Shown in pieces: positions 7,504 through 15,737 of a DNA stretch of 47,755 bases. The notes beneath the pieces were generated by a model. That model was not told the origin of the DNA. It did no database searches and saw only the letters and a program-made list of their open reading frames with translations. Every line of letters starts with the position of its first letter. The first letter of the stretch is position 1. Made by a program: the position numbers and the translations under genes. Source of the stretch: an uncultured Agathobacter sp. (GTDB lineage Bacteria; Bacillota; Clostridia; Lachnospirales; Lachnospiraceae); contig CAJUND010000024.1 in assembly GCA_910587655.1 (NCBI GenBank), positions 1 to 47,755 on the forward strand, in the 5' to 3' direction.

Positions 7504-8313
7504 ATGATAATAAACAAACTTGATTCTATAGAATTCAGACTGAAAGGATTACATAATTTTACCTGGTTAAAGAAATATGGCACAGCTTTTTGGGCTGATG
7601 ATGAGATAGGTTCCGGATGTATCTGTATTGGCATGGAGAATGGGAATAAAAAATATATGACTTAAGACATCCGAATTTAGTGGAGATCATTGAGGCTTAT
7701 GAATATCATCAATTCTATGTCGTGGTTTTTAAATGGTCGGAAGGCGAGTGCTTATTTGATTATTGGAATTTTGAAAAATATAAAAAAGATACCGGCGTTA
7801 AAAGTCCTAAAGAAAGGTTCAGTCAATTACCTGTCAGTAAAAAGTTAAGTACAGTAGATGTGTTATTTTCCTTTTTGGAAAATGTAAATAAAAAAGGATA
7901 CGTTGCGGTTGACTTTTACGATGGAGGTATTATGTACAATTTTTCAACAGATAGCACCACTATATGTGACATTAATTTTTTAAAAAAGTTCCAGTTATTA
8001 ACGATAAAGGAACTGACTGGTTTGGAACAAAACGTTTGAAAGCACCGGAAGAATATATGAAAGGCAGTGCGATTGATGAACAGACAAATATATTTACACT
8101 TGGGGCACTGATTTTTGAGTTTTTTGGCTGTTTTTCTGATGAAGAAATAAAACAAAGATATTCCAGCAATCAATTTCTTCCATGTGCATATTCTAATTGG
8201 CAATTGAATCAGGAAAGTTATCAAGTTGCAGTACGGCTGTGAGTCTTAATAAAAATATGCGATATAAGACGTTTGCTGAATTTTATATAGTCTGGAAAAA
8301 GGCAGGCTCTTGA
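7504..8313 (+). pseudogene. Serine/threonine protein kinase-like gene, broken in several places
   Basis: Three frames together read as one protein-kinase-like protein of the clostridial type whose catalytic loop is KKGYVAVDFYDGGIMY and metal loop TTICDINF. The N-terminal piece starts at ATG 7504 (KLDSIEFRLKGLHNF) and stops at 7665. The next begins LRHPNLVEIIEAYE, so the Lys-bearing segment between them is deleted. A one-base shift near 7986 moves the frame to LKAPEEYMKGSAIDEQ, and another near 8225 to KNMRYKTFAEFY, ending at TGA 8311-8313. It cannot make an active kinase. Matching pieces to the family is from memory of such sequences, not a search. Confidence 0.65.
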
Positions 8314-8369
8314 AAAATCATGGAAGTATATGGTATAAATGAAAGAAACAGTAAAGGAAAATTAAACAG

Positions 8370-8711
8370 ATGAATATACAGATTTTTGGCACCAGAAAAT
8401 GTAATGATACTAAAAAAGCGGAGCGCTTTTTCAAGGAGCGTGGAATTAAGTTTCAGTTTATTGATATGAAAGAAAAGGGCATGAGCAAGGGTGAGTTTAA
8501 TTCTGTTGCACAGGCGAATGGCGGTCTGGAAAATATGATTAACTGGGAAGGGAAAGACCAGGATACACTTGCTCTTATTAAGTATATTGCAGATGAGGAC
8601 AGGCTGGAAAAGGTGCTTGAGAATCCCCAGGTAATCAAAACACCGGTAGTTAGAAATGGAAAGCAGTCTACACTGGGATATCAGCCTGATGTATGGAAGG
8701 GATGGAACTAA
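8370..8711 (+). CDS. ArsC/Spx-family thioredoxin-fold protein
   Basis: A 113-residue protein of the arsenate reductase/YffB/Spx family. The N-terminal IQIFGTRKCNDTKKAERFF has the single conserved Cys (residue 11) and the Lys that follows it. IKFQFIDMKEKGMSKGE and the cis-Pro segment IKTPVVRNGK are also present. It lacks the C-x-x-C of Spx, so it is closer to the YffB-type reductases than to the redox regulator Spx. The macrodomain gene begins 14 bases downstream, and the two are probably one transcript. The actual substrate (arsenate, glutathione-like thiol or none) is unknown. Confidence 0.8.
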   Translation: MNIQIFGTRKCNDTKKAERFFKERGIKFQFIDMKEKGMSKGEFNSVAQANGGLENMINWEGKDQDTLALIKYIADEDRLEKVLENPQVIKTPVVRNGKQSTLGYQPDVWKGWN

Positions 8712-8724
8712 TGGAGGCGATAAA

Positions 8725-9279
8725 ATGTATTTAATCAAGACAGTAATAGGTGATATTACAAAAATTACAGATGTTCAGGCAATTGTGAATGCTGCCAATA
8801 ATTCTCTCTTAGGCGGCGGAGGAGTTGACGGCGCCATTCACAGGGCGGCAGGACCGGAGCTTTTGGCGGAGTGCCGGACCCTTCATGGCTGTGAAACAGG
8901 AATGGCAAAGATGACAAAGGCATATAATCTGCCGTGTGATTATGTGATACATACCGTGGGACCGATTTGGAATGGCGGCAGAAGCGGGGAAGAGGAGCTT
9001 CTTGCAGGCTGTTATTTTCATTCCATGCAGCTGGCGCTTGAACAGGGGATCCGAAGTATTGCATTTCCGTCCATCTCAACCGGAGTGTATAGTTTTCCGG
9101 TAGAACCGGCAGCAGAGATTGCGGTAAAAACCGTAAGCAGGTTTTTGAAGGATAATCAGGACAATTTCGATTTTGTGGAATGGGTGTTATTTGATTCGGC
9201 GACAGAAGCAGTATATAAGAGAGAGGTGGATAAACTGTATCTGAACAGCCATGAGCAGAGTGCAGCAGATAACATATAA
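8725..9279 (+). CDS. Macrodomain protein (O-acetyl-ADP-ribose deacetylase type)
   Basis: A 184-residue MacroD-type macrodomain that binds ADP-ribose and typically removes ADP-ribose from acidic residues or deacetylates O-acetyl-ADP-ribose. Key elements are GDITKI near the N-terminus, NAANNSLLGGGGVDGAIHRA (adenine and distal ribose contacts, with the catalytic Asn and Asp), and FPSISTGVYSFP for the phosphate loop. GGAGG at 8713-8717 supports the ATG at 8725. The longer frame from 8656 overlaps the ArsC-like gene. It stands as a single domain and could serve in stress response or in countering ADP-ribosylating toxins. Confidence 0.9.
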   Translation: MYLIKTVIGDITKITDVQAIVNAANNSLLGGGGVDGAIHRAAGPELLAECRTLHGCETGMAKMTKAYNLPCDYVIHTVGPIWNGGRSGEEELLAGCYFHSMQLALEQGIRSIAFPSISTGVYSFPVEPAAEIAVKTVSRFLKDNQDNFDFVEWVLFDSATEAVYKREVDKLYLNSHEQSAADNI

Positions 9280-9322
9280 TTTATTAATTTCTTAAATATG
9301 ATTTAGTTTGCGGGGGTTGCAT

Positions 9323-10099
9323 ATGCGTATAATGGCGTACCAATTTTGTGTTTCCGGCAGTATGAACCAAAATTATGAACAAATAGAATCTGCAATAAAA
9401 CAAGCAAAAAACCAAAAAGTAAAGCTGCTTGTTTTCCCGGAATGTGCGCTGACGGGATATCCGCCCAGGGATATTGGCAGTTCTTCTGAGGCGGATTTTA
9501 CAAAACTGGATGAAATATATCGCAGGCTGCAGGAAAACTGTAATTTATCAGACATGTATATTATTGTTGGAACAATTGTAAGGGAAAATGGTAAATATTA
9601 TGATGCAGCAATGCTTTTTTCGCCTTATAAGAAAATACAAATTTATCATAAAAGAGCTTTGTGGGGCTGGGATAAAGATAATTTTGAAACAGGTAACAAT
9701 GAAGGTGTATTTTATGCAGATGACTGGAAGATAGGGATAAGAATTTGTTATGAAATACGCTTCCCGGAATTTTTCCGGGAATTATATAAAAAACAGACGG
9801 ATCTTAACATAGTAATGTTTTATGATGTGAGTGATTATGATGACGTTTTAAGGTATGAAATGATAAAATCACATGTTCTGACAAGGGCAGTTGAAAATGT
9901 TACATATACATTAGCGGTAAATGCAATATCTCCTTTTCAGACAGCACCTACAATATTGTTTGACAGAAGCGGTCAGATATTATGCGAGTTGGAACGGAAT
10001 ACACAAGGGCTGCTGATGTATGATTTGGAAAAGAAGAAAATGGATTTTGGAGAGACAGGACGAAAGGAAGTTTCCGACTGGCTGTTATCGAATTCTTAA
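9323..10099 (+). CDS. Carbon-nitrogen hydrolase (nitrilase superfamily)
   Basis: A 258-residue cytoplasmic amidase of the nitrilase superfamily. The Glu-Lys-Cys triad is in place: E40 in LVFPECALTGYPP, K110 in IYHKRALWG and C142 in IRICYEIRFPE. The last third (AVENVTYTLAVNAI, then DRSGQILCELERN) is the usual dimer-forming part. GGGGG about eight bases upstream of ATG 9323 sets the start. The following GNAT gene begins 16 bases later. The specific amide is unknown; the length fits small aliphatic amidases rather than NAD synthetase domains. Confidence 0.85.
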   Translation: MRIMAYQFCVSGSMNQNYEQIESAIKQAKNQKVKLLVFPECALTGYPPRDIGSSSEADFTKLDEIYRRLQENCNLSDMYIIVGTIVRENGKYYDAAMLFSPYKKIQIYHKRALWGWDKDNFETGNNEGVFYADDWKIGIRICYEIRFPEFFRELYKKQTDLNIVMFYDVSDYDDVLRYEMIKSHVLTRAVENVTYTLAVNAISPFQTAPTILFDRSGQILCELERNTQGLLMYDLEKKKMDFGETGRKEVSDWLLSNS

Positions 10100-10115
10100 A
10101 GGGGAGGAAAAGATT

Positions 10116-10646
10116 ATGAAACTAAGAAAATACCAAAAAGAGGATTCAGCAGTGATCTGCAGCTGGATTAAAGATGAAAAGAGTTTATACCAGTGGTCTG
10201 CTGACAAGATAGGGAAATTTCCGCCTGCAGAGAATGCTCTGAATGAAGAGTATATACCTAGAATGAAAAGCAACAGATTTATTCCGCTTAGTGCAGTTGA
10301 TGATAACGAAAATCTTGTCGGGCATTTGATTATCAGGTATCCGGATGAGAATGATGACAGTATTGTGCGTTTTGGATTTGTTATTGTTAATCCCGCTTTC
10401 AGAGGATGCGGAAATGGTAAGAAAATGCTGCAGCTGGCAATTGATTATGCGAAGAATTTATTACATGCGTCTAAAATTACATTAGGGGTATTTACCAATA
10501 ATGACAGTGCAAGATATTGTTATGAATCCGTTGGGTTTATGGCGGCTGGAATAATGGAAACCTATCAAATGCCTATTGGTGAATGGGAATGTATGGAGAT
10601 GGAATTGATGATTGACAGGATGGAAAAAACCATCACACATAAATAG
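10116..10646 (+). CDS. GNAT family N-acetyltransferase (RimJ/RimL-like)
   Basis: A 176-residue acetyltransferase beginning MKLRKYQKEDSAVICSWIKD, the start typical of RimJ/RimL-type enzymes that act on protein N-termini or small amines. The acetyl-CoA loop is RGCGNGKKML and the terminal motif is CYESVGFMAAG. GGGGAGG at 10101-10107 fits ATG 10116. It follows the nitrilase gene closely, so the two probably share a transcript. Confidence 0.85.
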   Translation: MKLRKYQKEDSAVICSWIKDEKSLYQWSADKIGKFPPAENALNEEYIPRMKSNRFIPLSAVDDNENLVGHLIIRYPDENDDSIVRFGFVIVNPAFRGCGNGKKMLQLAIDYAKNLLHASKITLGVFTNNDSARYCYESVGFMAAGIMETYQMPIGEWECMEMELMIDRMEKTITHK

Positions 10647-10711
10647 CCGGTTTTACCCAATGATTCTGCGCAACTACAGGTTGCAGGGACAAAATCAATC
10701 GCACCGTCAGG

Positions 10712-11392
10712 TTGGTTATATTATCTGTTTCAAGACAGACCGTTTCCAAGTGGGAGATGAATCAGGCATATCCTGAAATTCCAAAACTGGTTGAAATCGG
10801 AAATCTGTTCCGGCGCAAGGTGGATGAACTGTTAAAGGAGGATTTGTGTAAAAACCAGGAAGTTTATTCAGCAATAACAGTGAAAGAAATTCCGGGTTTT
10901 CGGATGGGGCGGTATGTGATGATTTCCCCGAACCCGGAAAACGATGTAAATTGTTACATGGAAAAATGGGCAAAAAAGAGCGGGCTTTATGAGTTTTCAA
11001 AGGGCAAAGCGAAGCGGATTGGCTGGGATTTTCCATTTGTATCCGCAGAACAGCAGAGCCGTTTTGGGCTGCGCGGGTATGTTGCGGCATATATACTGCC
11101 GGATGGGTTTGTGCCGAAGTGCGAGGGTGTGGAAATTGCATGCCAGGAAACGGCGGAATATGCCTGCATTACCATATGCGATCCGTTTTCAAGGGCGTTT
11201 GAATTTATTCCGGGTGGATATAAAAAAATAATGGAATATCTGAATGCAAACGGGTTTAAGGAAAATGTAAGCGGTGAATATTTGTCCTGCTTTGAATATG
11301 TATATGAAAAAGAAGGAGTCACTTATATGGACGTGAATATTCATGTTGCCTCCGTCGGGTATGCCAATTTGTATACCCCGTTTCATGAATAA
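10712..11392 (+). pseudogene. HTH/GyrI-like effector-binding regulator with a decayed N-terminus
   Basis: The protein starts inside a Cro/C1-type helix-turn-helix: SVSRQTVSKWE is the recognition helix, followed by YPEIPKLVEIGNLF and VDELLKED. From about residue 50 comes a GyrI-like small-molecule-binding domain (ITVKEIPGFRMGRYVMI to the C-terminus). The first helices of the HTH should lie in 10660-10711, but there the matching bases are spread over different frames, and the open frame begins with a TTG that has no ribosome site. The regulator is probably inactive, or translated as an effector-binding protein only. Ligand unknown. Confidence 0.6.
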
Positions 11393-11428
11393 CTGGTACA
11401 ATATAAATGTAGCGAATGGAGGAAAGCC

Positions 11429-11785
11429 ATGAAACTTGTGATGCAGCCAACAGAGACAGCCTGCGGTCAGGCATGTATAGCCATGATTTCTGGAAAAGGG
11501 ATTGAAGAAGTGATAAAGGACATGAAAACGGACGGTCCGACAAGTATCGGACAGCTGATAGATGCGCTGGATTTTTATGGGATAAAACATGCCGAAAGGA
11601 ATACCCGCATTTCTAAGAAAAATCCGGTTCCGCATGAATATTCCATTTTAACGGTTCATACAAATGCGGGATATACGCACTGGACGCTGTTGTTTGACGG
11701 GAAGTATTATGACCCGGAATTTGGGTTAATTGAAGGGGAATATACGTATGGAAAAATAACCTCTTTTCTGGGGATATATCATTAG
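11429..11785 (+). CDS. C39-like cysteine peptidase domain protein
   Basis: A 118-residue protein with the C39/papain-like signature. Gln6 and Cys12 are in MQPTETACGQACIAMI, the helix GIEEVIKDMKTDGPTSIGQL follows, and His and Asp are in YTHWTLLFDGKYYDPEFG. C39 domains usually cut double-glycine leaders of bacteriocins and are fused to ABC exporters. This one is alone, without membrane segments, so it may be a soluble peptidase or a non-catalytic relative. GGAGG before ATG 11429 is a good ribosome site. Confidence 0.7.
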   Translation: MKLVMQPTETACGQACIAMISGKGIEEVIKDMKTDGPTSIGQLIDALDFYGIKHAERNTRISKKNPVPHEYSILTVHTNAGYTHWTLLFDGKYYDPEFGLIEGEYTYGKITSFLGIYH

Positions 11786-11818
11786 AGAAATAAAACAGTT
11801 TTTGGAGAATGTGATAGT

Positions 11819-12262
11819 ATGGAAATGAGCATGAAAGAATTACTTTTGGAACTGGACCGGAATCATCTGGATGTGTTTCAATATGATGATGAAGATGATC
11901 ATACCTGTTATGTGGACCTGGAAGATGATTTTGGAATCGTCCTGCAGCTGTCTGAAAAATCCATTCCGGCAGAGAGGGTGGAACTTTTAAAGCGTATACT
12001 GCGGGATTATGATAACTATGTGGAAGCAGCGTTAAGGTGTTTAAACTCCTATGGTATTGATCTGGCGGGCGGTTATTTTTCCAGCGGTATATATGTTGGG
12101 GAATTCAGCTATGGCACTTATGGATTTCATATTTTTGACGGATTTACGCTCAGCTTAAAAAGAGAAGAAGGTTCTGTTTCTGATTCTCTTAATCTGGATG
12201 TTTATACGGTGCAGTTTAAAAATGATGGAAGCCCTTTGGGTGCTGCGTTATGGTTCGAGTAG
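11819..12262 (+). CDS. Hypothetical acidic protein
   Basis: A 147-residue protein I do not recognise. It is acidic (DDEDDH and DLEDDFG near the N-terminus), with a helical middle around RILRDYDNYVEAALRCL and a strand-rich second half (GIYVGEFSYGTYGFHIF and YTVQFKNDGSPLGAALWFE). It has no signal peptide, no membrane segment and no catalytic motif. Single-domain acidic alpha/beta proteins of this size are often immunity proteins, but no toxin is next to it. GGAG at 11804 serves ATG 11819; a second in-frame ATG lies at 11825. The CPBP gene follows by 15 bases. Confidence 0.65.
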   Translation: MEMSMKELLLELDRNHLDVFQYDDEDDHTCYVDLEDDFGIVLQLSEKSIPAERVELLKRILRDYDNYVEAALRCLNSYGIDLAGGYFSSGIYVGEFSYGTYGFHIFDGFTLSLKREEGSVSDSLNLDVYTVQFKNDGSPLGAALWFE

Positions 12263-12277
12263 GAAAAGAGGTTTTCA

Positions 12278-13021
12278 ATGAAGAAAAAACTAAAATGCAT
12301 TGGCGGCAGTTTACTGATTACGCTTTCATTCGTTTTTGGTGTCGGGGTGATATCATCAGTTGCTATGATACTGATGAAAGGCAATACAGAGCATGTGGCG
12401 TTAATTAGCGGCACAGCCCAGTTACTGTATCTGCTTTTTGTTATACTTATTCTTAAAATAAAGCAGGTGGATATTCAAAATACATATGGTTTAAAGCTGG
12501 TTCCGTTTAAGGATTATTTGTTACCAGTGGCAGCGGCATTTTGTTTTTCTGCATTATCCAATATATTGCAGAATGCTGTGCCAATTCTTAAAGAATTAAC
12601 TGGCGGAATGTCAGATGATATGGAGAAAAGCGCGGCTGCTTTTGTTTTTTCTATTTTTGTTGCTGCACCACTTGTTGAAGAGTCTGTGTTCCGCGCGCTG
12701 ATTATGACAAAACTTCGTAAAGAAATTCCGGCTGCCGCTTCCATTATGATTAGTGCTTTTTTATTTGCGTTCATTCATTCAATGGCAGGCGGTGTGATTT
12801 TAGTTGTACATGCATTTTTTGGTGGTGTGATTTTTGCACTGGTGTATGAAAAAACAAGGTCACTGTTTCCTGCAATAGCCGCACATATTTTTGGTAATAT
12901 TGGAGGATATGTTCCGTCAGTTACAAACAGTTTACCGGCTGTGTTGCAGTATGTAACAGCAGTTGGATTTTTAGTGGCTGCAATATTTTTTTGCAGGGCG
13001 ATATATTTAAAGACGGAATAG
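12278..13021 (+). CDS. CPBP family intramembrane metalloprotease
   Basis: A 247-residue membrane protein with about seven hydrophobic helices and the CPBP (CAAX protease/Abi) motifs: EESVFR (Glu-Glu-x3-Arg), FAFIHS and AHIFGN. The family cleaves proteins within the membrane; in Gram-positives members are linked to bacteriocin self-immunity and peptide maturation. AGGAAAAGAGG precedes the ATG. The DUF3267 gene begins 23 bases after it, so two putative membrane proteases are adjacent. The substrate is unknown. Confidence 0.85.
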   Translation: MKKKLKCIGGSLLITLSFVFGVGVISSVAMILMKGNTEHVALISGTAQLLYLLFVILILKIKQVDIQNTYGLKLVPFKDYLLPVAAAFCFSALSNILQNAVPILKELTGGMSDDMEKSAAAFVFSIFVAAPLVEESVFRALIMTKLRKEIPAAASIMISAFLFAFIHSMAGGVILVVHAFFGGVIFALVYEKTRSLFPAIAAHIFGNIGGYVPSVTNSLPAVLQYVTAVGFLVAAIFFCRAIYLKTE

Positions 13022-13044
13022 AATTTAAAGGGAGGATGAAACTT

Positions 13045-13647
13045 ATGCCCAACATGAAATGGATTGGAATCATAGATGGTGAAATATCTGAATACCAGAA
13101 AGGCGAATTAGACCATAAGGCCCAAAAAATGGAGATGCCTGCAACCATGAAAAAAATGATGACAGATGCCCTGCCGTTTGCAGTTATGCCCTTTATATTA
13201 ATTTTTCTGTCAATGTTTATTAAAACATTTTTGGCACAGAAGGTTATAGTAAATCCTTTGTTTCTGGCAATTGGATTTGTGTTAGGTTTTGCAGGTCTGT
13301 TCCTTCACGAATTTTTACATGCGGTTGTGTATCCCAAAGAGGCAACGGTATATATTGGCTTTTATCCAAAGGCGTTTGCAGCGGTTGCACTTGCATCTTA
13401 TCCGCTTAAACGGGGAAGGTTTATATTAATGTCCCTGCTTCCCCTGTTATTAGGAATTGTACCTCTGGTAATATTCTGGTTCAGTCCTGCTGCATTAAAA
13501 GCCTGGAACGGCTTCTGGTTTGGCTTTTCGATTATGGGGTTAATCAGTCCGTATCCGGATTATTACCAGGTGTTTCAGGTATTAAAACAAACGCCAAAAG
13601 GATGCAGCATACAATTCCAAGGGGATGATATTTACTGGATGAAATAA
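13045..13647 (+). CDS. DUF3267 putative membrane zinc metalloprotease
   Basis: A 200-residue membrane protein with four or five hydrophobic segments. The zincin motif HEFLH lies in FAGLFLHEFLHAVVYP within the second helix region, which is the DUF3267 arrangement. The C-terminal half holds LISPYPDYYQVFQVLK, a possible third ligand region. Two in-frame starts exist upstream, but GGAGG at 13031-13035 is nine bases before ATG 13045, which I chose. It probably shares a transcript with the CPBP gene. Function is unknown beyond the likely metal site. Confidence 0.75.
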   Translation: MPNMKWIGIIDGEISEYQKGELDHKAQKMEMPATMKKMMTDALPFAVMPFILIFLSMFIKTFLAQKVIVNPLFLAIGFVLGFAGLFLHEFLHAVVYPKEATVYIGFYPKAFAAVALASYPLKRGRFILMSLLPLLLGIVPLVIFWFSPAALKAWNGFWFGFSIMGLISPYPDYYQVFQVLKQTPKGCSIQFQGDDIYWMK

Positions 13648-13704
13648 TCAATCTGCAGCATGATGGCTTGGATTTTATCAATATATGGGTTTGGGAGGAA
13701 CGTC

Positions 13705-14358
13705 ATGGACTATTCGCAGTTATTTCCATTCTGGACGTATTTAAATCCAAATGAAGAAGAATATATAAAGAGTTCATTTTATACTGAAAAATATGAAAAA
13801 GGCATGATTATGCACCGCAGTGAGGAAAACTGTAAAGGGCTGATGACGGTATTGTCGGGACAGCTGAGAACTTATATTTTATCAGATGAAGGACGGGAAG
13901 TAACGCTGTTTCGGATTCACGCAAATGATGTATGTGTTCTTTCTGCGTCATGCCTGATGGATTCAATTGCATTTGATGTTCTGGTTGAAGCGGCGGAAAT
14001 GACGGAGGTTTTAGTACTTCCGTCTGTTTGCCTGAATCAGGTTATAAAGAATAATCCATATGTTGAATTATATCTGTATAAAGCTGCTGCGGAAAAATTT
14101 TCCGAGGTCATGTTTACCATGCAGCAGATGATGTTTCTGAAGAGCGACCAGCGGGTCGCGCGTTTTTTATGGGATGAGAATGTCAGGAGCGGCAGTATGG
14201 AACTGCAGATTACACATGATGAAATAGCAAAGTATATTGGAAGTGCAAGGGAAGTGGTTACCAGGGTGCTGAAGTATTTTGCCGGGCATCAGGTGGTGGA
14301 AATAAAAAGGGGAAAAATTATAATACTGGATAAAGAAAAACTGAAAAGTTTCCTGTAA
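13705..14358 (+). CDS. Crp/Fnr family transcriptional regulator
   Basis: A 217-residue regulator with an N-terminal cyclic-nucleotide-binding-like beta barrel (about 15-120) and a C-terminal winged helix. The recognition region is ITHDEIAKYIGSAREVVTRVL, followed by the wing VVEIKRGKIIIL. There is no N-terminal Cys cluster, so it is not a classical oxygen-sensing FNR. Cysteines lie in DVCVLSASCL inside the sensor domain and may have redox roles. GGGAGG before ATG 13705 sets the start. The palindrome right after its stop and the iron-sulfur operon downstream are its likely target. Confidence 0.85.
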   Translation: MDYSQLFPFWTYLNPNEEEYIKSSFYTEKYEKGMIMHRSEENCKGLMTVLSGQLRTYILSDEGREVTLFRIHANDVCVLSASCLMDSIAFDVLVEAAEMTEVLVLPSVCLNQVIKNNPYVELYLYKAAAEKFSEVMFTMQQMMFLKSDQRVARFLWDENVRSGSMELQITHDEIAKYIGSAREVVTRVLKYFAGHQVVEIKRGKIIILDKEKLKSFL

Positions 14359-14373
14359 TGTAATTTAGTTACA
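14359..14373. promoter_or_regulatory. Putative Crp/Fnr operator, with a -10 box at 14449-14454
   Basis: TGTAATTTAGTTACA is a TGTAA/TTACA inverted repeat of the spacing used by Crp/Fnr proteins, which often read TGTAAC-type half-sites in Clostridia. It lies between the regulator gene and the ferredoxin operon, 76 bases before a TATAAT (14449-14454). The -35 region is weak, as in activated promoters. Which regulator binds it is inference. Confidence 0.5.
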
Positions 14374-14381
14374 TACACAGT

Positions 14382-14420
14382 CCTGGGTTTCTGATAAGAT
14401 AATTTCATCAGTAACCCAGG
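14382..14420 (+). terminator. Hairpin after the Crp/Fnr gene
   Basis: CCTGGGTT pairs with AACCCAGG and, inside, CTGAT pairs with ATCAG. No strong T-run follows (GTTATTCATTTT), so it may be a weak terminator or attenuator. Confidence 0.5.
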
Positions 14421-14480
14421 GTTATTCATTTTAAAGGGACAGATGCAGTATAATTGATTATATGAAAAAAGGAGACGGGG

Positions 14481-14696
14481 ATGTTGTCAAAAAGGTGTGC
14501 AAAAGTAAATAAAAACCGGTGTGTGGCATGCGGTGCATGTATGAAGGAATGCCCCAGGAAAGCAGTCCGGGTCTGGAAAGGATGTTACGCGAAAATTGAA
14601 GAAAGTCTTTGTGTCGGATGTGGAAAATGTGCAGGAGCCTGTCCGGCAGGATGTATAGAAATTATACAGAGGGAGGAAGCGGAAATTGAAAAATAA
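14481..14696 (+). CDS. Two-cluster 4Fe-4S ferredoxin
   Basis: A 71-residue ferredoxin with two complete cluster motifs: CVACGACMKECP and CVGCGKCAGACP (C-x2-C-x2-C-x3-C-P each). It would carry electrons in the cytoplasm to the membrane iron-sulfur protein encoded next, whose TTG start lies inside this gene's end (11-base overlap). Two extra Cys flank the motifs, at positions 6 and about 35. Together with the next two genes it forms a redox operon controlled from the TATAAT at 14449. Confidence 0.9.
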   Translation: MLSKRCAKVNKNRCVACGACMKECPRKAVRVWKGCYAKIEESLCVGCGKCAGACPAGCIEIIQREEAEIEK

Positions 14697-15270
14697 GCAT
14701 TGGTATGATTATTTGTGGATTTGGTCGGTTGTCTATTTTGGTCTTGGCTTTTTTAATATTTTATTTGCATGGCTTGGCATGATAGATTTTATAGTCCCTC
14801 TTTTGTTTGCTGTTTTTGGAGGCAATAAGGGATTTTGTAACCGGTACTGCGGCAGGGGACAGCTGTTTGCCCTGTTAGGCGGCAGAAAAAAATGTTCCAG
14901 AAACAGACCTGCACCGGCATGGCTTGCATCAAAATGGTTTCGATATGGGTTTTTGGTATTTTTCTTAACCATGTTTGGAAATATGCTCTTTCAGACATGG
15001 CTGGTGGCAGGCGGTGCCAGATCGCTGCAGGAAGTTATTAAGCTGTTCTGGACGATTAAGGTTCCGTGGGGATGGACGTATACTGCCGGAATGGTACCGG
15101 ACTGGGTTGCAAAATTCAGTTTTGGATTTTACAGCTTAATGCTGACTTCTGCGCTGATTGGACTGATTGTGATGGTTTTATACAAACCGAGAACATGGTG
15201 TACTTTTTGTCCAATGGGAACAATGACACAAGGAATCTGTATGTTAAAGAAAGGAAAAGAAAATGAATAA
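14686..15270 (+). CDS. Membrane 4Fe-4S binding protein (NapH/NosR-like)
   Basis: A 194-residue protein with four hydrophobic helices and two cysteine motifs. NKGFCNRYCGRGQLF lies after the first pair of helices and TWCTFCPMGTMTQGIC near the C-terminus; together they resemble the CxxxCP pairs of NapH/NosR/RnfB-like membrane electron-transfer proteins. The start is TTG with GGGAGG upstream, coupled to the ferredoxin. It would pass electrons between a quinol or ferredoxin and an unknown partner, perhaps the C_GCAxxG_C_C protein. The overlap with the next gene is eight bases. Confidence 0.8.
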   Translation: MKNKHWYDYLWIWSVVYFGLGFFNILFAWLGMIDFIVPLLFAVFGGNKGFCNRYCGRGQLFALLGGRKKCSRNRPAPAWLASKWFRYGFLVFFLTMFGNMLFQTWLVAGGARSLQEVIKLFWTIKVPWGWTYTAGMVPDWVAKFSFGFYSLMLTSALIGLIVMVLYKPRTWCTFCPMGTMTQGICMLKKGKENE

Positions 15271-15667
15271 ACACATGAAAAAAGCAATGGAATTAAGAAA
15301 TGAAACACCAATGGTAAACAACTGCGCACAGGCAATTCTGCGTACCTATGCAGATGAGCTTAAGCTCAGCGAGGAGCAGGCGGCAGGACTGGGATGCAAC
15401 TTCGGCGGCGGTATGAAATGCGGAGGAGTATGCGGTGCGGTTACGAGCGGACTGATGGTTCTGGGGGCAATGGGAGTTGACGAGCCGGACAGGATAAAGG
15501 AATTCAGGCAGCGGATTACAGATAATCATGATGGTTTGATAAACTGTGCGGATTTGTTAAAGGCAAATGCTGCCAGGGGCGGTGTAAGGAAGGAACACTG
15601 TGACGGTATGATATGTGAGGCGATTGGGCTTATTGATGAGCTGGCTTATGGGAATGATCCGACATGA
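15263..15667 (+). CDS. C_GCAxxG_C_C family redox protein
   Basis: A 134-residue member of the family named for its conserved cysteines. Visible are NCAQAIL, GGGMKCGGVCGAVTSGL, INCADLL and KEHCDGMI. The function is not established, but members sit beside iron-sulfur or redox genes and may bind a cluster. The gene overlaps the membrane iron-sulfur gene by eight bases and ends the operon. A stem-loop 25 bases downstream ends transcription. Confidence 0.85.
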   Translation: MNKHMKKAMELRNETPMVNNCAQAILRTYADELKLSEEQAAGLGCNFGGGMKCGGVCGAVTSGLMVLGAMGVDEPDRIKEFRQRITDNHDGLINCADLLKANAARGGVRKEHCDGMICEAIGLIDELAYGNDPT

Positions 15668-15692
15668 CATTTCTATTCTTTACGTAAAACAA

Positions 15693-15723
15693 AGGCGCAA
15701 GCTATATAAATAGACTTGCGCCT
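15693..15723. terminator. Stem-loop terminator between convergent units
   Basis: AGGCGCAAG and CTTGCGCCT form a perfect 9-bp stem around a 13-base loop. GATTTGTTTATT follows on the plus strand and AAAGAATAGAAATG on the other side. It can serve both the redox operon and the small minus-strand frame. Confidence 0.7.
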
Positions 15724-15737
15724 GATTTGTTTATTAC

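Noticed and set aside
14382..14420. Riboswitch ahead of the ferredoxin operon
   Set aside because: Only a simple two-part hairpin is visible and no known aptamer core could be recognised.
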